25,950 nucleotides of DNA from Thermoplasmatota archaeon (GCA_018334795.1 JAGXLH010000011.1:1-25950); one strand, 5' to 3'. Positions 14,490 through 23,693 are shown, numbered from the stretch's first letter. Numbers and translations: made by a program. Notes: generated by a model not told the origin, from the letters alone.

Positions 14490-14779
14490 TTAACTACCAG
14501 CCTTCCCTTCCGAGAGTATATAAAGAGTATTTAAAAGGTTTTTGATGTAAAACTTGTTTTTTGCCTTCTTTTTTGATAATTAGTTATAAACAATTTAGAA
14601 AATGAAGAGATGGCATATGGACTATATTTGTATTTTTTTCAAAGTGATCCTGTTTTCAAATCGATATTATAACAGGTAAGTGATTTATAATGTATCTTAA
14701 AGAATTACATATAATTACATTAGAGAACCATCAATATTAAAAAAATGTTATGCTGAACGAATTATGAGGGTATAGTCCA
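14490..14779. other. Divergent promoter region between the TBP operon and an unknown gene
   Basis: This 290-bp region is A+T-rich and non-coding. Besides the TBP TATA box it holds an inverted repeat CCTGTT (14649-14654) and AACAGG (14671-14676). Plus-strand TATA-like sequence lies around 14708-14720 ahead of the gene at 14780. I see no RNA gene. Confidence 0.5.
14516..14525 (-). promoter_or_regulatory. TATA box of the TBP operon
   Basis: Read on the minus strand the sequence is CTTTATATAC, very close to the archaeal TATA consensus. It is centred about 31 bp upstream of the start codon at 14489, so the mRNA probably begins only 5-9 nt before the ATG. Confidence 0.65.
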
Positions 14780-15244
14780 ATGAAGGATGATGAATATCTT
14801 AAGAAACTCGTAAAAGAATATGGGATTAGTAGAAGAAAATCCCCTATTCGATGTATTTCCAATGCTATTTACGATTTTCTTGATGAATATAACATTGATC
14901 TTAATCCGATGGAAAGAGAACGACTCAGTTTATATCTTGTTCATTATAAAAATAGTAAAAAAGCTGCTTCTCACATCATCCCAATTAATCCGGGCTTAAA
15001 GAAAATTCCAAGTTGTTCTAAAAAAATCGCTGAAATCATTGATGACATAACTGAAAAAGTGTCAAACAACGAACTTTCAGAACAGAATCAAGATATCGAT
15101 GATGAACTAAAACAAGATTTAGAACGAAAAGATATTGTTGAAGAAAAAAGTACTTTTGAAATAAAATCAAGAAGAAAAAAACTTTCAAAAATCAAATCTT
15201 TTACTACTAATAACAAAAAAGATGAACTTACGGATACTGATTAG
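14780..15244 (+). CDS. Small charged protein of unknown function
   Basis: This 154-residue protein has a helical N-terminal half (about 1-100) with basic patches (SRRKS, HYKNSKKAASH) and a very charged C-terminal half. The latter is acidic at about 100-125, then Lys-rich at 128-150 (SRRKKLSKIKS). There is no signal peptide, membrane segment or recognised motif. The composition suggests a nucleic-acid-associated or scaffold protein, but that is only inference. GAGGG at 14766-14770 lies 9 nt before the ATG. The gene is divergent from the TBP operon and its stop codon directly abuts the stop of the convergent translin gene with no spacer. Confidence 0.65.
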   Translation: MKDDEYLKKLVKEYGISRRKSPIRCISNAIYDFLDEYNIDLNPMERERLSLYLVHYKNSKKAASHIIPINPGLKKIPSCSKKIAEIIDDITEKVSNNELSEQNQDIDDELKQDLERKDIVEEKSTFEIKSRRKKLSKIKSFTTNNKKDELTDTD

Positions 15245-15943
15245 TTACCAAACACGATCAATATCTAAATCATTATTTTTTACTTCTTTTTTCCGTTGAT
15301 GTTTTGTTTTCTGTAAATCATCAAGTAATCCACGAAACTCATCAGTACGATATTCAATCCGATGTTCACAGCTAGCAACAGCAAGTTCTCCACGGGTTTT
15401 TTCAATAAGACTTCTAGCGATATCCTGTTTTCGCTTAATAGGAATTAACGAGGAAGGATAATCAAATCGAATGATGGCATCATAGATTTCTTCCATCTTA
15501 TGAAGATATGATTGTCCCTCATCTGGTGTTCCTTGCAATACTGAATCAAGGGCTTTTCGACGTAATTCACCAACAACATCACATAATCCTTTTAAGTAGG
15601 AAGTATACGTAGTTTGGATCTCATCAGGATCTGGAAGATCTTCCCCATGAAGAATGTTAAAGAAACAGTGAGATTCGACGAATTCCTGAGCTGCATTTTC
15701 CACATAACCAGCATTAAACAAATCCTGATGTTCTCGAGTTTGATCATATAGTTCAGCAAGATGAGCTGATGCTTTTTTCATATGTTTCTCAGCGGTATCA
15801 TACTCTTGCTGATGCATTCGTTGAATACTTTTACGACAATGAATAATGATAGTTCGAGAAAGTCGCAATGTTTTCTCCCGTATGTTATCCTTATCATCGA
15901 TGTGTTGTTCGATTTTATCGATGATTCCTTCTAAATTATTCAT
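15245..15943 (-). CDS. Translin/TRAX-family RNA-binding protein
   Basis: This 232-residue, almost entirely alpha-helical protein has the translin-family signatures. These are the helix AQEFVESHCFF (Glu87, Glu90), the YLKGLCDVVGELRRKAL segment (Glu126), FDYP around residue 161 and the closing KxDIARSLIEKTRGEL (171-187). Eukaryotic translin and TRAX form C3PO, which degrades small RNAs and tRNA fragments. In TRAX the nuclease uses acidic residues on the helices matching these, so this homologue could be a nuclease and not only an RNA-binding protein. It ends in a charged tail (211-232). It lies 46 nt downstream of serA and probably ends the eno-serA-translin operon. Confidence 0.85.
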   Translation of the reverse strand: MNNLEGIIDKIEQHIDDKDNIREKTLRLSRTIIIHCRKSIQRMHQQEYDTAEKHMKKASAHLAELYDQTREHQDLFNAGYVENAAQEFVESHCFFNILHGEDLPDPDEIQTTYTSYLKGLCDVVGELRRKALDSVLQGTPDEGQSYLHKMEEIYDAIIRFDYPSSLIPIKRKQDIARSLIEKTRGELAVASCEHRIEYRTDEFRGLLDDLQKTKHQRKKEVKNNDLDIDRVW

Positions 15944-15989
15944 TGTCGTCTCATTTCCCTTTTAGTAATTATACTTTATGCTTCTTTGT

Positions 15990-16946
15990 TTAGTTCATAT
16001 GGGGTTTATTAACCCAGTGATCTGGTGTTTCACCATTTAAGACTTTCATTACTTGTTCAGCGCAAACGGTTCCAGCTCGAATTTGACCTTCTTTAGTATT
16101 TGCACCAAGATGAGGTGAGAACACGATATTATCTAAACTTGTAAGTTTCGTCTCTTTTGGCGGTTCATGTTCAAAGACGTCTAGTGCAGCTCCTGCAATC
16201 TTTTTATTTTTTAACGCATCATATAATGCTGATTCATCAACGGTTCCACCACGAGCACAATTGATTAAAAACGCTGATTCTTTCATTTTTGAAAGCATAT
16301 TTTCATTGATGATGTAATGTGTTTTTTCCGTATGCGGAAGATGAAGGCTGATAATATCAGATGATTGCATTACTTCTTCGATGTTTTCCTTTTTAGTGAT
16401 ATGTTTTTTGGCTAAATCTTCCTTTGAAATAAATGGATCAAAACCAATCACCTTCATACCAAATGCTTGAGCTAGTTCAGCAGTTTTTTGACCAATATTT
16501 CCACAGCCAATCAGGCCAAGTGTTTTCCCATGAAGTTCAGTTCCTTTCAATTGTTTTTTAATCCATTCACCATCTTTCATGCTCTTATCTGCTTTAGTCA
16601 GATGTCGTGAAAGAGATAGCATATGACCAATGGTAAGCTCTGCTACACTAATTGTTGCACCAGTAGGAGCATTCACCACTTTAATACCTAAACTTCCTGC
16701 TTTTTTAATGTCAATATTATCAACACCAATACCAGCTCGACCAATGACCTTTAATGATCCTTTCGCTCCTTTTTCCACAATCTCTTCCGTTGCCTTTGTC
16801 CGGCTTCTTACCATTAATGCATCATAATCTGCAATGGAATTCAAAAGAGAGTCATGATCCATTTCATCAAAGGTAACGTTGTGACCTGCATCTTTAAATG
16901 CTTCTATGGCTTCTTCAGCCATTTTATCCGTAATAAGTATCTTCAT
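15990..16946 (-). CDS. serA: D-3-phosphoglycerate dehydrogenase, short form
   Basis: This 318-residue D-2-hydroxyacid dehydrogenase has the features of short 3-phosphoglycerate dehydrogenases and no C-terminal ACT regulatory domain. The NAD loop GCGNIG is at 147-152. The catalytic residues are Arg232 (NCARGG), Glu261 (FEHEPP) and His279 (SPHLG). Substrate-side motifs VRSRT and GRAGIGVDNID are typical of phosphoglycerate dehydrogenase rather than glyoxylate reductase. It would oxidise 3-phosphoglycerate for serine synthesis. The ATG at 16961 is also in frame, but the one at 16946 gives the usual MKILITD N-terminus and has a G-rich stretch about 8 nt upstream, so I prefer it. An ACCCC/GGGGT dyad spans the upstream ATG. 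The gene follows eno by 44 nt. Confidence 0.88.
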   Translation of the reverse strand: MKILITDKMAEEAIEAFKDAGHNVTFDEMDHDSLLNSIADYDALMVRSRTKATEEIVEKGAKGSLKVIGRAGIGVDNIDIKKAGSLGIKVVNAPTGATISVAELTIGHMLSLSRHLTKADKSMKDGEWIKKQLKGTELHGKTLGLIGCGNIGQKTAELAQAFGMKVIGFDPFISKEDLAKKHITKKENIEEVMQSSDIISLHLPHTEKTHYIINENMLSKMKESAFLINCARGGTVDESALYDALKNKKIAGAALDVFEHEPPKETKLTSLDNIVFSPHLGANTKEGQIRAGTVCAEQVMKVLNGETPDHWVNKPHMN

Positions 16947-16990
16947 AGAGGTAACCCCCATGTGGGGTATATTTCATCCTATAAAAAAAG

Positions 16991-18280
16991 TTATGCTAAA
17001 TGATCCATCCGAAAATCAATACCCGGATACTCTGCCTCTTCACCTAGATCTTCTTCAATTCGGAGAAGTTGGTTGTATTTAGCATTCCGGTCACTTCGAG
17101 CTGGAGCACCCGTTTTAATTTGACCTGCACTGGTTCCAACCACAAGATCAGCGATAAATACATCCTCTGTTTCACCACTACGATGACTAACTACCGCAGT
17201 CCATCCTGCATCATGAGCCATTTTAATGGCGTTTAATGTTTCAGTAACCGTTCCGATTTGATTCAGTTTGATAAGAACCGAGTTAGCAGCTCCTAATTTA
17301 ATTCCTTTTTTAATTCGTTTGGTATTTGTTACAAAAAGATCGTCACCAACGATTTGCACTTCAGTTCCAATTCTATCTACTAGTTTCGGCCAGGTTTCCC
17401 AATCATCCTCAGCAAGCCCGTCCTCAATACTAATAATTGGGTACTTTTCACAAAGACCAACATAAAAATCAACGAGTTCATCACCCGTGTATTTCTTTTT
17501 TCCAATTGTATAGGTTCCATTTGAGAAGAATTCACTAGATGCAGGATCTAACGCAATTTTCATCATGCCTTCATAACCTGCGTTTTCCACTGCTTTCAAC
17601 ATGAGTTCAAAACGGTCTTCGATTTTTTCTAATTGTGCTGGGGCAAATCCTCCTTCATCACCAATGAGCATCCCACCTGCTCCAAATTTATCTTTGAGCA
17701 ATGAAGCAAGATGGTGATAGGTTTCTGATACCATTCGTATGCCATGGGAAAAGGTTTTTGCTCCGGTGGGCATAAGCATATGTTCTTGAATGCTGTTTTC
17801 TTGCCCTGCATGTTTTCCTCCATTGATCACATTACACATGGGCACAGGCATCATATGAGGGATTACTCCAAAGAGTTCAGCAATATATGTATAAACAGGA
17901 ATATGTTTAGATGCAGCACCAGCTTTAGTTATGGCCATAGAAATGGGAAGAACAGCATTTGCACCGAATTTTTCTTTGTTCTCAGTTCCATCGAGTTTGA
18001 GCATAATATTATCAATGGTTTCCTGATGCTTACAGTTCATTCCGATAAGTTTTGGGGCGATATCTTCATTGACATGTTTTACTGCTTGTAAGGTTCCTTT
18101 CCCAAAGTATCTTTTTTTGTCGTTATCTCGTAGTTCTAATGCTTCATGTTGCCCAGCACTTGCACCACTTGGAGTCATCGCTCTGAACACTCCGTTTTCA
18201 GTGGCAACATCGACTTCTACTGTTGGATTTCCTCGGGAGTCAAGAACCTCACGTGCTTTGATCTTAGTAATTTCAGTCAT
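16991..18280 (-). CDS. eno: Enolase
   Basis: This 429-residue glycolytic/gluconeogenic enzyme interconverts 2-phosphoglycerate and phosphoenolpyruvate. The family motifs are intact: AREVLDSRGNPTVEV at the N-terminus, SGASAGQHEA, IGDEGGFAP, the Mg ligands in SIEDGLAEDD and GDDLFVTN, the catalytic lysine segment KLNQIGT and SHRSGETED. A longer in-frame start at 18313 has no ribosome binding site. The ATG at 18280 is preceded by a GGGGAAAGG purine stretch and gives the normal N-terminus, so it is chosen. It is the first gene of a tight minus-strand cluster with serA and translin. Confidence 0.97.
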   Translation of the reverse strand: MTEITKIKAREVLDSRGNPTVEVDVATENGVFRAMTPSGASAGQHEALELRDNDKKRYFGKGTLQAVKHVNEDIAPKLIGMNCKHQETIDNIMLKLDGTENKEKFGANAVLPISMAITKAGAASKHIPVYTYIAELFGVIPHMMPVPMCNVINGGKHAGQENSIQEHMLMPTGAKTFSHGIRMVSETYHHLASLLKDKFGAGGMLIGDEGGFAPAQLEKIEDRFELMLKAVENAGYEGMMKIALDPASSEFFSNGTYTIGKKKYTGDELVDFYVGLCEKYPIISIEDGLAEDDWETWPKLVDRIGTEVQIVGDDLFVTNTKRIKKGIKLGAANSVLIKLNQIGTVTETLNAIKMAHDAGWTAVVSHRSGETEDVFIADLVVGTSAGQIKTGAPARSDRNAKYNQLLRIEEDLGEEAEYPGIDFRMDHLA

Positions 18281-18432
18281 TCTTTTCCTTTCCCCATATG
18301 TTCTAACTTCCATGAGTATGTCTTCTTTTCTAATAAAATTGTCTATTTACATTTAAAAAATGAAGGAAATGATGTGATTTAATCCATCAACGTGTTAATT
18401 TTTATAAAACGTACCCAATCATATTATTTTAA

Positions 18433-21400
18433 TCAAACTATATATGTTTCGCTTGCGGGATGAAAATCGATTTTAAATTGAGAAAGAATCTTCTGATTGC
18501 TAGTATGGAATCCGTTTATTAGTTTTGGAATGGGAAGATGTCTGTTGAATCGATGGCCGATCCAGTTATCCCAGTAATTTGAGTCGAATTTTGTTCGTGC
18601 AGTTTCTGTGAATTGACAATGTTGTGTGTTTTCAATAAAATTGTTAAATCGTATTTCCTCTTTTTTCACATCATTTAAGAAAAGGCCAATATAATTGTTT
18701 TCTATGGTATTTGCAAGGATGGCATCCTTTTTGGAATGAAGCATGTATATCCCATAATTGTTTCCAGATATGCTGTTAAGTGAGATTTCTTTTTGAACTG
18801 CACCATTTTGAATATATATTCCATAATTATTGTATATTATTTCGTTTTCAATGATGGTTATTGTTGGACTTAACAATCCTGTTTTTACATCGATGTAGAT
18901 TCCACAGTTCTTATTATTTTGAATGCTGTTATCCTTAATGACTATGGGCAGTGATTTAAACGATTTTTTCGGTTGAATGCTGATACCAGCGTTCCAAGGG
19001 TTCTTTCCACAATGTTGAATGGTAAAACCTTCTATGATTACTCCATCTGAAAGAATTTTGACCACATCATCGTTCCCATTTCCATCTATCACTGTCGTTG
19101 TTTTGTTTTCTCCTTGAAGATGCACGATGGTATCGATAATGATGGATTCGTTATATATTCCTTCAAAAACATAAATATGATCATACTCTTTGGAGTGATC
19201 GATTGCATATTGAATACTGTTCCAACGCGTTTTGTTAAATCCCGTTGTTTCAGTTGTATATGCTGGATTAACTGGTCTTACTGGTTTATAATACAACCAA
19301 TCTTCTTTTCCATCCACTGTTTCAAATCGAAGTAATTTCATATTACCTGATTCTGCAGTAAATTCAATGGTGGCAGTGTTTTGTGAAGTTGCATGAGTTG
19401 AAGTGTTCACTTTTACGTTTTGATAATGACCGGTTTCAATTTGTTTAAAATTGATAAATGGAGAATCTGTGTTGCTTTCATATCTTAATTTTTCATCAAT
19501 TGCCTGAATTGCAATAGTTCCATTATAATCATCTGAGGCTGAGGAATATGGACTGAATCCCACTGGTTCATCTGCGATTGTTTCTGGTTGTTGATACGAT
19601 TCTTCTGTAAATGATCGTTCTGGGAGTTGCAATGCTGGATCGCCGAGAAGAACGAAATCAAAATAGTGATATTGATTCCAGTAATCAGTAAGATCATTGT
19701 TTTCTAGATAGGTTTCATAAGCAAAAAAGGTGAGATCTCCTAAGTTATCTACATTATTTTTGTAGGCTTGATTGACATAGGTTAATAATCCGGCCATATA
19801 GGTTTCTTTTACGATTTTCACTCGTCCATTATTCAAGGTGAGAATAGGATAACCATTATTTGTTCGGGATCCGCCAATGTATGCGATACCTCCTCCTTTG
19901 GATACTACCATTCCTTCTCCGAATGAGGTTTTATCCATTGAGAGGAATCCCTGCTTTATAAGATGAGTGTCATATGATCCGCTACTGCAAGCAATGCAGC
20001 TGAAGATTGGTGCATTATCATTTTTTGGCATGTGTATGAGGTTTCTTGCTGAAATCCGTCCTTCTTCTGCAACAACCAAGTTGGCATTCCCGTGACTAAT
20101 CATATAGAGCAATCCATAGTCGTTCTGTAATGCTGAAGTGATGTCAGTGTTTTCAAATCGTTCATCAGTTCTATAGAATTTATCTAGGTTTAATCCATCA
20201 AAGAACCCTCGATTTACTGAGTCAACAGTGATGAGCTCTCCAATGAAAAAAGATGAATGAAATGGTATTCCTCCTGCAATGGCGACGTTATCCATTTGAG
20301 TATCGGTTGGATTCCAGTTGATGATTTTATTCACGGTTCTGGTTGCTTCCAAGATATTATGAACCGGAAGCCTTCCTATTCGATAGTTTGGTATCAGGTC
20401 CAAATCTGGTGAACTGTAATAGAAATCCGTTGGAACTGGGTAGTAATTGTAACCAAAATAATAGCTTGGTGGGACATGTAATGCATTTCCAAATAAGGTG
20501 ATAAATTGAAGATCTGTGTTAGTGGATTGGCTTTGTAAAAACGAAATGATTTTTCGAGCTAACTCATCATCATATTTTCGAATTCGATCCCTAAATGAAA
20601 AATCCTTGTACCCCATGACTGGAGGATACTCGGAGGGTTCATAATTTGATTTGATCCAATTGGTAGTAACTAATTCTGTTTCTGTCCCTTGATCTCTATG
20701 GAATCTTTGTAATTTTTTAGCTTGAACGTAAAAGGATGGATGGGTAATGATAATATTTTCAGCTTGTTGTAAGGTTAACGGTTCAGATTTTTGGTTATCA
20801 GTTTTTGTATAGGAGATGGTTATTGTTCCGTTAGTAATCAAAAATGTTTCTTTGGTATCAAATTGATACTGAATTGGAAAAAGATGAATGATAGCTTTGG
20901 TGTGCGTGCTGTTTTTCCCAAGAGTGTAGGAATGTGATGATCCAGGATATAGGGTTTGTTTTTTCGCTTCAATAACGGATTCTTGAATAATGTCATTTGC
21001 ATGTTGTTCTAAAGGTGTTTCATTTATACTCCAGAAATGTGGTTTCGGTGTTTGTTGAAATGTTAACTGTTTTGAACTTTTTTTAAGAGTGTAATCCGTA
21101 ATATCGATTTGTTGAATAGATATGTTTTTTGGAAGCGTAAGTATCATTGTTTTCATGGGGATTAATGGTAGGCCGGGTTGATTGAATACTGTTGCATCAT
21201 TAAATGTAATACTAGTTTGATCTGTGTTCTGAAATTCTATTTCTTTTGGTGTAATTGAGAATGACTGGTTTTGGTAAAATAATTGAGTATTTTTTTTAAT
21301 TGAGTTTACCTGATTTAAGGTAAGATTAATAGATGAATTATTAATTTTCAAATCTTTGAAATGCTGCTGATTATACTCAATTTTTTGTTTATTTTCCATT

Positions 21401-21480
21401 GGTTCATTGGTCATAGCAGTTAATTGTGGTGAGAGTAGAATGAAAACTGCGAATAAAATGACGATTGCCTTTATTCTCAT
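18433..21480 (-). CDS. Secreted C25 (gingipain-type) cysteine peptidase with C-terminal beta-helix
   Basis: This 1015-residue protein begins with a signal peptide (about 1-22) and a beta-rich propeptide-like region (30-235). The C25 peptidase domain spans about 240-620. The catalytic pair is His463 (MISHGN) and Cys498 (SCIACSSG), and the family's closing motif LLGDPALQLP is at 611-620. An Ig-like linker (about 650-735) follows. Then come right-handed beta-helix repeats of the NosD type (about 745-960), with repeated IxxNxIxxNxYGIYI patterns and an ending NYWDNWIG. No C-terminal transmembrane anchor or sorting motif is seen. There is no Shine-Dalgarno. A minus-strand TATA at about 21491-21506 places transcription start near the ATG, suggesting a leaderless mRNA. 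The role is probably extracellular protein degradation with the beta-helix for glycan or surface binding. Confidence 0.87.
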   Translation of the reverse strand: MRIKAIVILFAVFILLSPQLTAMTNEPMENKQKIEYNQQHFKDLKINNSSINLTLNQVNSIKKNTQLFYQNQSFSITPKEIEFQNTDQTSITFNDATVFNQPGLPLIPMKTMILTLPKNISIQQIDITDYTLKKSSKQLTFQQTPKPHFWSINETPLEQHANDIIQESVIEAKKQTLYPGSSHSYTLGKNSTHTKAIIHLFPIQYQFDTKETFLITNGTITISYTKTDNQKSEPLTLQQAENIIITHPSFYVQAKKLQRFHRDQGTETELVTTNWIKSNYEPSEYPPVMGYKDFSFRDRIRKYDDELARKIISFLQSQSTNTDLQFITLFGNALHVPPSYYFGYNYYPVPTDFYYSSPDLDLIPNYRIGRLPVHNILEATRTVNKIINWNPTDTQMDNVAIAGGIPFHSSFFIGELITVDSVNRGFFDGLNLDKFYRTDERFENTDITSALQNDYGLLYMISHGNANLVVAEEGRISARNLIHMPKNDNAPIFSCIACSSGSYDTHLIKQGFLSMDKTSFGEGMVVSKGGGIAYIGGSRTNNGYPILTLNNGRVKIVKETYMAGLLTYVNQAYKNNVDNLGDLTFFAYETYLENNDLTDYWNQYHYFDFVLLGDPALQLPERSFTEESYQQPETIADEPVGFSPYSSASDDYNGTIAIQAIDEKLRYESNTDSPFINFKQIETGHYQNVKVNTSTHATSQNTATIEFTAESGNMKLLRFETVDGKEDWLYYKPVRPVNPAYTTETTGFNKTRWNSIQYAIDHSKEYDHIYVFEGIYNESIIIDTIVHLQGENKTTTVIDGNGNDDVVKILSDGVIIEGFTIQHCGKNPWNAGISIQPKKSFKSLPIVIKDNSIQNNKNCGIYIDVKTGLLSPTITIIENEIIYNNYGIYIQNGAVQKEISLNSISGNNYGIYMLHSKKDAILANTIENNYIGLFLNDVKKEEIRFNNFIENTQHCQFTETARTKFDSNYWDNWIGHRFNRHLPIPKLINGFHTSNQKILSQFKIDFHPASETYIV

Positions 21481-21490
21481 ACGAATCTAA

Positions 21491-21506
21491 TTAAAATATA
21501 TATTCA
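21491..21506 (-). promoter_or_regulatory. TATA box of the C25 peptidase gene
   Basis: The A+T stretch reads AATATATATTTTAA on the minus strand, centred about 19-25 bp before the start codon at 21480. With no ribosome binding site this indicates a leaderless or nearly leaderless transcript. Confidence 0.4.
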
Positions 21507-21556
21507 TTATTCTATAAATTATTATTGTTAGATCTTCGGATGAATATTTGCAAACA

Positions 21557-21565
21557 TTTAAAAAC
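21557..21565 (+). promoter_or_regulatory. Probable TATA box of the slipin-NfeD operon
   Basis: TTTAAAAAC, preceded by purine-rich GCAAACA, is about 37 bp before the ATG at 21598. It predicts a short leader containing the GAGAGG ribosome binding site (21585-21590). Confidence 0.4.
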
Positions 21566-21597
21566 AAATATGTTCTCTTTGTGTGAGAGGAATTCCC

Positions 21598-22359
21598 ATG
21601 TTAATCCCTATCTTGTTTGTAGTACTTTTGTTTTTAATGCTGGTGTTAGCCTCATCAATTAAGATAATGGCGGAGTATCAACGAATCGTTATTTTCCGAT
21701 TAGGCCGGTTACAAGGAATTAAAGGACCGGGACTTGTGTTTATCATTCCTGTCATTGATTCAATCATAAAACTCGATCTTCGAACTCGAGTTATTGATGT
21801 TCCCAAACAAAGAGTGATCACTGAGGATAATGTCACTGTTGATGTTGATGCAGTAGTTTATTTTAGAGTTATTGACGCTCAAAAAGCAGTAGTAGAGGTT
21901 CAACGATATGATATTGCTACAGGACTTCAAGCGCAAACGACTTTAAGAGATGTCTTAGGAAGACAGGATTTAGATGAACTCCTTTCCAATAGAGAAGAAC
22001 TGAATAAAAGTCTACAAAAAAGAATAGATGATGCAACAGATCCCTGGGGTGTAAAAGTATCTGCTGTCACTATACGGGATGTTTCAATTCCTGATGAAAT
22101 GCTTCGAGCTATTGCAAAACAAGCAGAAGCTGAACGAGAAAAACGATCTAGAATCATTATTGCTGATGGTGAATTTCAAGCATCAAAAAAGATGACGGAT
22201 GCAGCGAAGTTATATGAAAAAACACCAATGGCATTACGGTTACGTGAACTGCAAACCTTATCTGAAATCTCCCGAGAAGGTAATCTTATTATTGTTCCTG
22301 GGGGAGATATGGGAAGGGTAGCAGGAATTGCTAAAGCAGTTAATACGGAGAAAAAATGA
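21598..22359 (+). CDS. Slipin/stomatin-like SPFH membrane protein
   Basis: This 253-residue protein has one N-terminal membrane segment (about 2-22), then the SPFH/Band 7 domain (YQRIVIFRLGRLQGIKGPGL, LDLRTRVIDVPKQRVITEDNVTVDVDAVVYFRV). A helical coiled-coil region with AIAKQAEAEREKRSRIIIADGE and a C-terminal oligomerisation segment follow. It matches prokaryotic stomatins such as PH1511, which assemble membrane scaffolds and are substrates of the partner NfeD protease. The GTG at 21583 is in frame, but GAGAGG is 7 nt before the ATG at 21598, which I take as the start. It overlaps the NfeD gene by 4 nt (ATGA), indicating translational coupling. Confidence 0.93.
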   Translation: MLIPILFVVLLFLMLVLASSIKIMAEYQRIVIFRLGRLQGIKGPGLVFIIPVIDSIIKLDLRTRVIDVPKQRVITEDNVTVDVDAVVYFRVIDAQKAVVEVQRYDIATGLQAQTTLRDVLGRQDLDELLSNREELNKSLQKRIDDATDPWGVKVSAVTIRDVSIPDEMLRAIAKQAEAEREKRSRIIIADGEFQASKKMTDAAKLYEKTPMALRLRELQTLSEISREGNLIIVPGGDMGRVAGIAKAVNTEKK

Positions 22360-23693
22360 GTAAGCGAGTAATCATATTCTTTTTTCTTTTTTTCATCTTT
22401 TTTTTTCAACCACTAGTGCATGGAGCAGAAAGTAACAATGTTTTGCTTGTAGAAATAACTGGCACTATCGATGAATCCACGGTAGAAATAATAACGGATT
22501 CATTTGATTCAGCTGAAAAAAGTAATGCTGAACTCATAGTTTTACTGTTGGAAACGCCAGGTGGGGGGCTAGATCAAACATTTCGAATTGAGGAACGTAT
22601 TGCAGCAAGTTCCATACCCGTAGCTGGTTTTGTATATCCGGAGGGTGCGTCTGCGTGGTCTGCTGGAACGTTTATTCTAATGAGCTCTCACGTTGCAGTG
22701 ATGTCAAAGTTTAGTGTGATTGGATCTTGTCAACCTGTGCAAGTAACCGCGACGGGAACAGAGTTAATTAATGATACGAAAACGATCAATGCCTTAGTAA
22801 GTTGGATGCAAGAACGTGCAAATAAATTCCATCGAAATCAAACGCTTGCAAAAGAGTTCATTACCAAAAATCGCAATGTGAATGCAACTGATGCATTGCG
22901 TTTAGGTGTCGTTGAATATGTTGCAGAAGATGTTGCCTCGTTGCTTGAGCAACTCGATGGGGAAACAATCGAATTACGAGATGGTAATGTTACCGTTTCG
23001 TTAAGTGATGCAACAATTGAACAGTATGATATTCCTTTGCAAATACAATTTTTAAGTTTTATCTCTAATCCTTTGTTGACTTCGATTTTATTGATGTTAG
23101 GGATTTTTGCATTAATTTTTGGTATTTCAGCTCCTGGTTTTGGAGCTGAAGTTTTTGGAGTAATCGCAATTGTTTTATCTCTTGCAGGATCTGGTTTTGC
23201 TATTTCAGAAATCAGTCTTCTTTTCTTAGTGATTGGTGGCATTCTTCTTCTTTTAGAACTTTTTGTAATCCCTGGTTTTGGAGTGGTTGGGATTGGAGGG
23301 GTTATATCTTTATTTATTGGAGCAGTGTTTCTTGTTCCAACATATGCGACACGTGAATGGGTGATAAATACGGCTTGGATAGATACAATTATACTAGTAT
23401 TACTAGTATTGGTAGGATTATTTGCAGGATTTTTCATATTTTTAATATATAAAGTATTGGAAATCCGAAAGAAAAGAAATGCGATTGGATTATTTGAGGG
23501 AGAAACCGCAGAAACCATTGATTCTATTTCTCCGGGTAAAAATGGATATGTTCGGTTTAGAGGTGAACTATGGAATGCAAAATCTGATACTTTCATTCCA
23601 GTCGGTACAAAGGTAACAATTGATAACAAAGAGGGGTCGATTCTCACGGTTCATCCTGTAAAAAAAGATGAAAAAATAGGTACCAAACATTAA
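22356..23693 (+). CDS. NfeD membrane serine protease (ClpP-like)
   Basis: This 445-residue protein has a signal peptide (1-23) and a ClpP-like protease domain (about 27-205). A block of four to five transmembrane helices (about 230-366) and a C-terminal OB-fold NfeD domain (about 383-436) follow. The catalytic Ser102 sits in GASAWSAGT and the Lys142 general base in NDTKTINAL, spaced as in PH1510 of Pyrococcus (Ser97/Lys138). TPGGG at 67-71 matches the oxyanion region. In Pyrococcus this protease cuts the C-terminal hydrophobic region of the partner stomatin. The gene overlaps the slipin gene by 4 nt, the usual paired arrangement. Confidence 0.93.
   Translation: MSKRVIIFFFLFFIFFFQPLVHGAESNNVLLVEITGTIDESTVEIITDSFDSAEKSNAELIVLLLETPGGGLDQTFRIEERIAASSIPVAGFVYPEGASAWSAGTFILMSSHVAVMSKFSVIGSCQPVQVTATGTELINDTKTINALVSWMQERANKFHRNQTLAKEFITKNRNVNATDALRLGVVEYVAEDVASLLEQLDGETIELRDGNVTVSLSDATIEQYDIPLQIQFLSFISNPLLTSILLMLGIFALIFGISAPGFGAEVFGVIAIVLSLAGSGFAISEISLLFLVIGGILLLLELFVIPGFGVVGIGGVISLFIGAVFLVPTYATREWVINTAWIDTIILVLLVLVGLFAGFFIFLIYKVLEIRKKRNAIGLFEGETAETIDSISPGKNGYVRFRGELWNAKSDTFIPVGTKVTIDNKEGSILTVHPVKKDEKIGTKH

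Noticed and set aside
22838..23647. 269-codon open frame antisense to nfeD
   Set aside because: It lies entirely within a clear nfeD gene in the opposite strand, with a Pro/Thr/Ile-rich shadow composition and no ribosome binding site.
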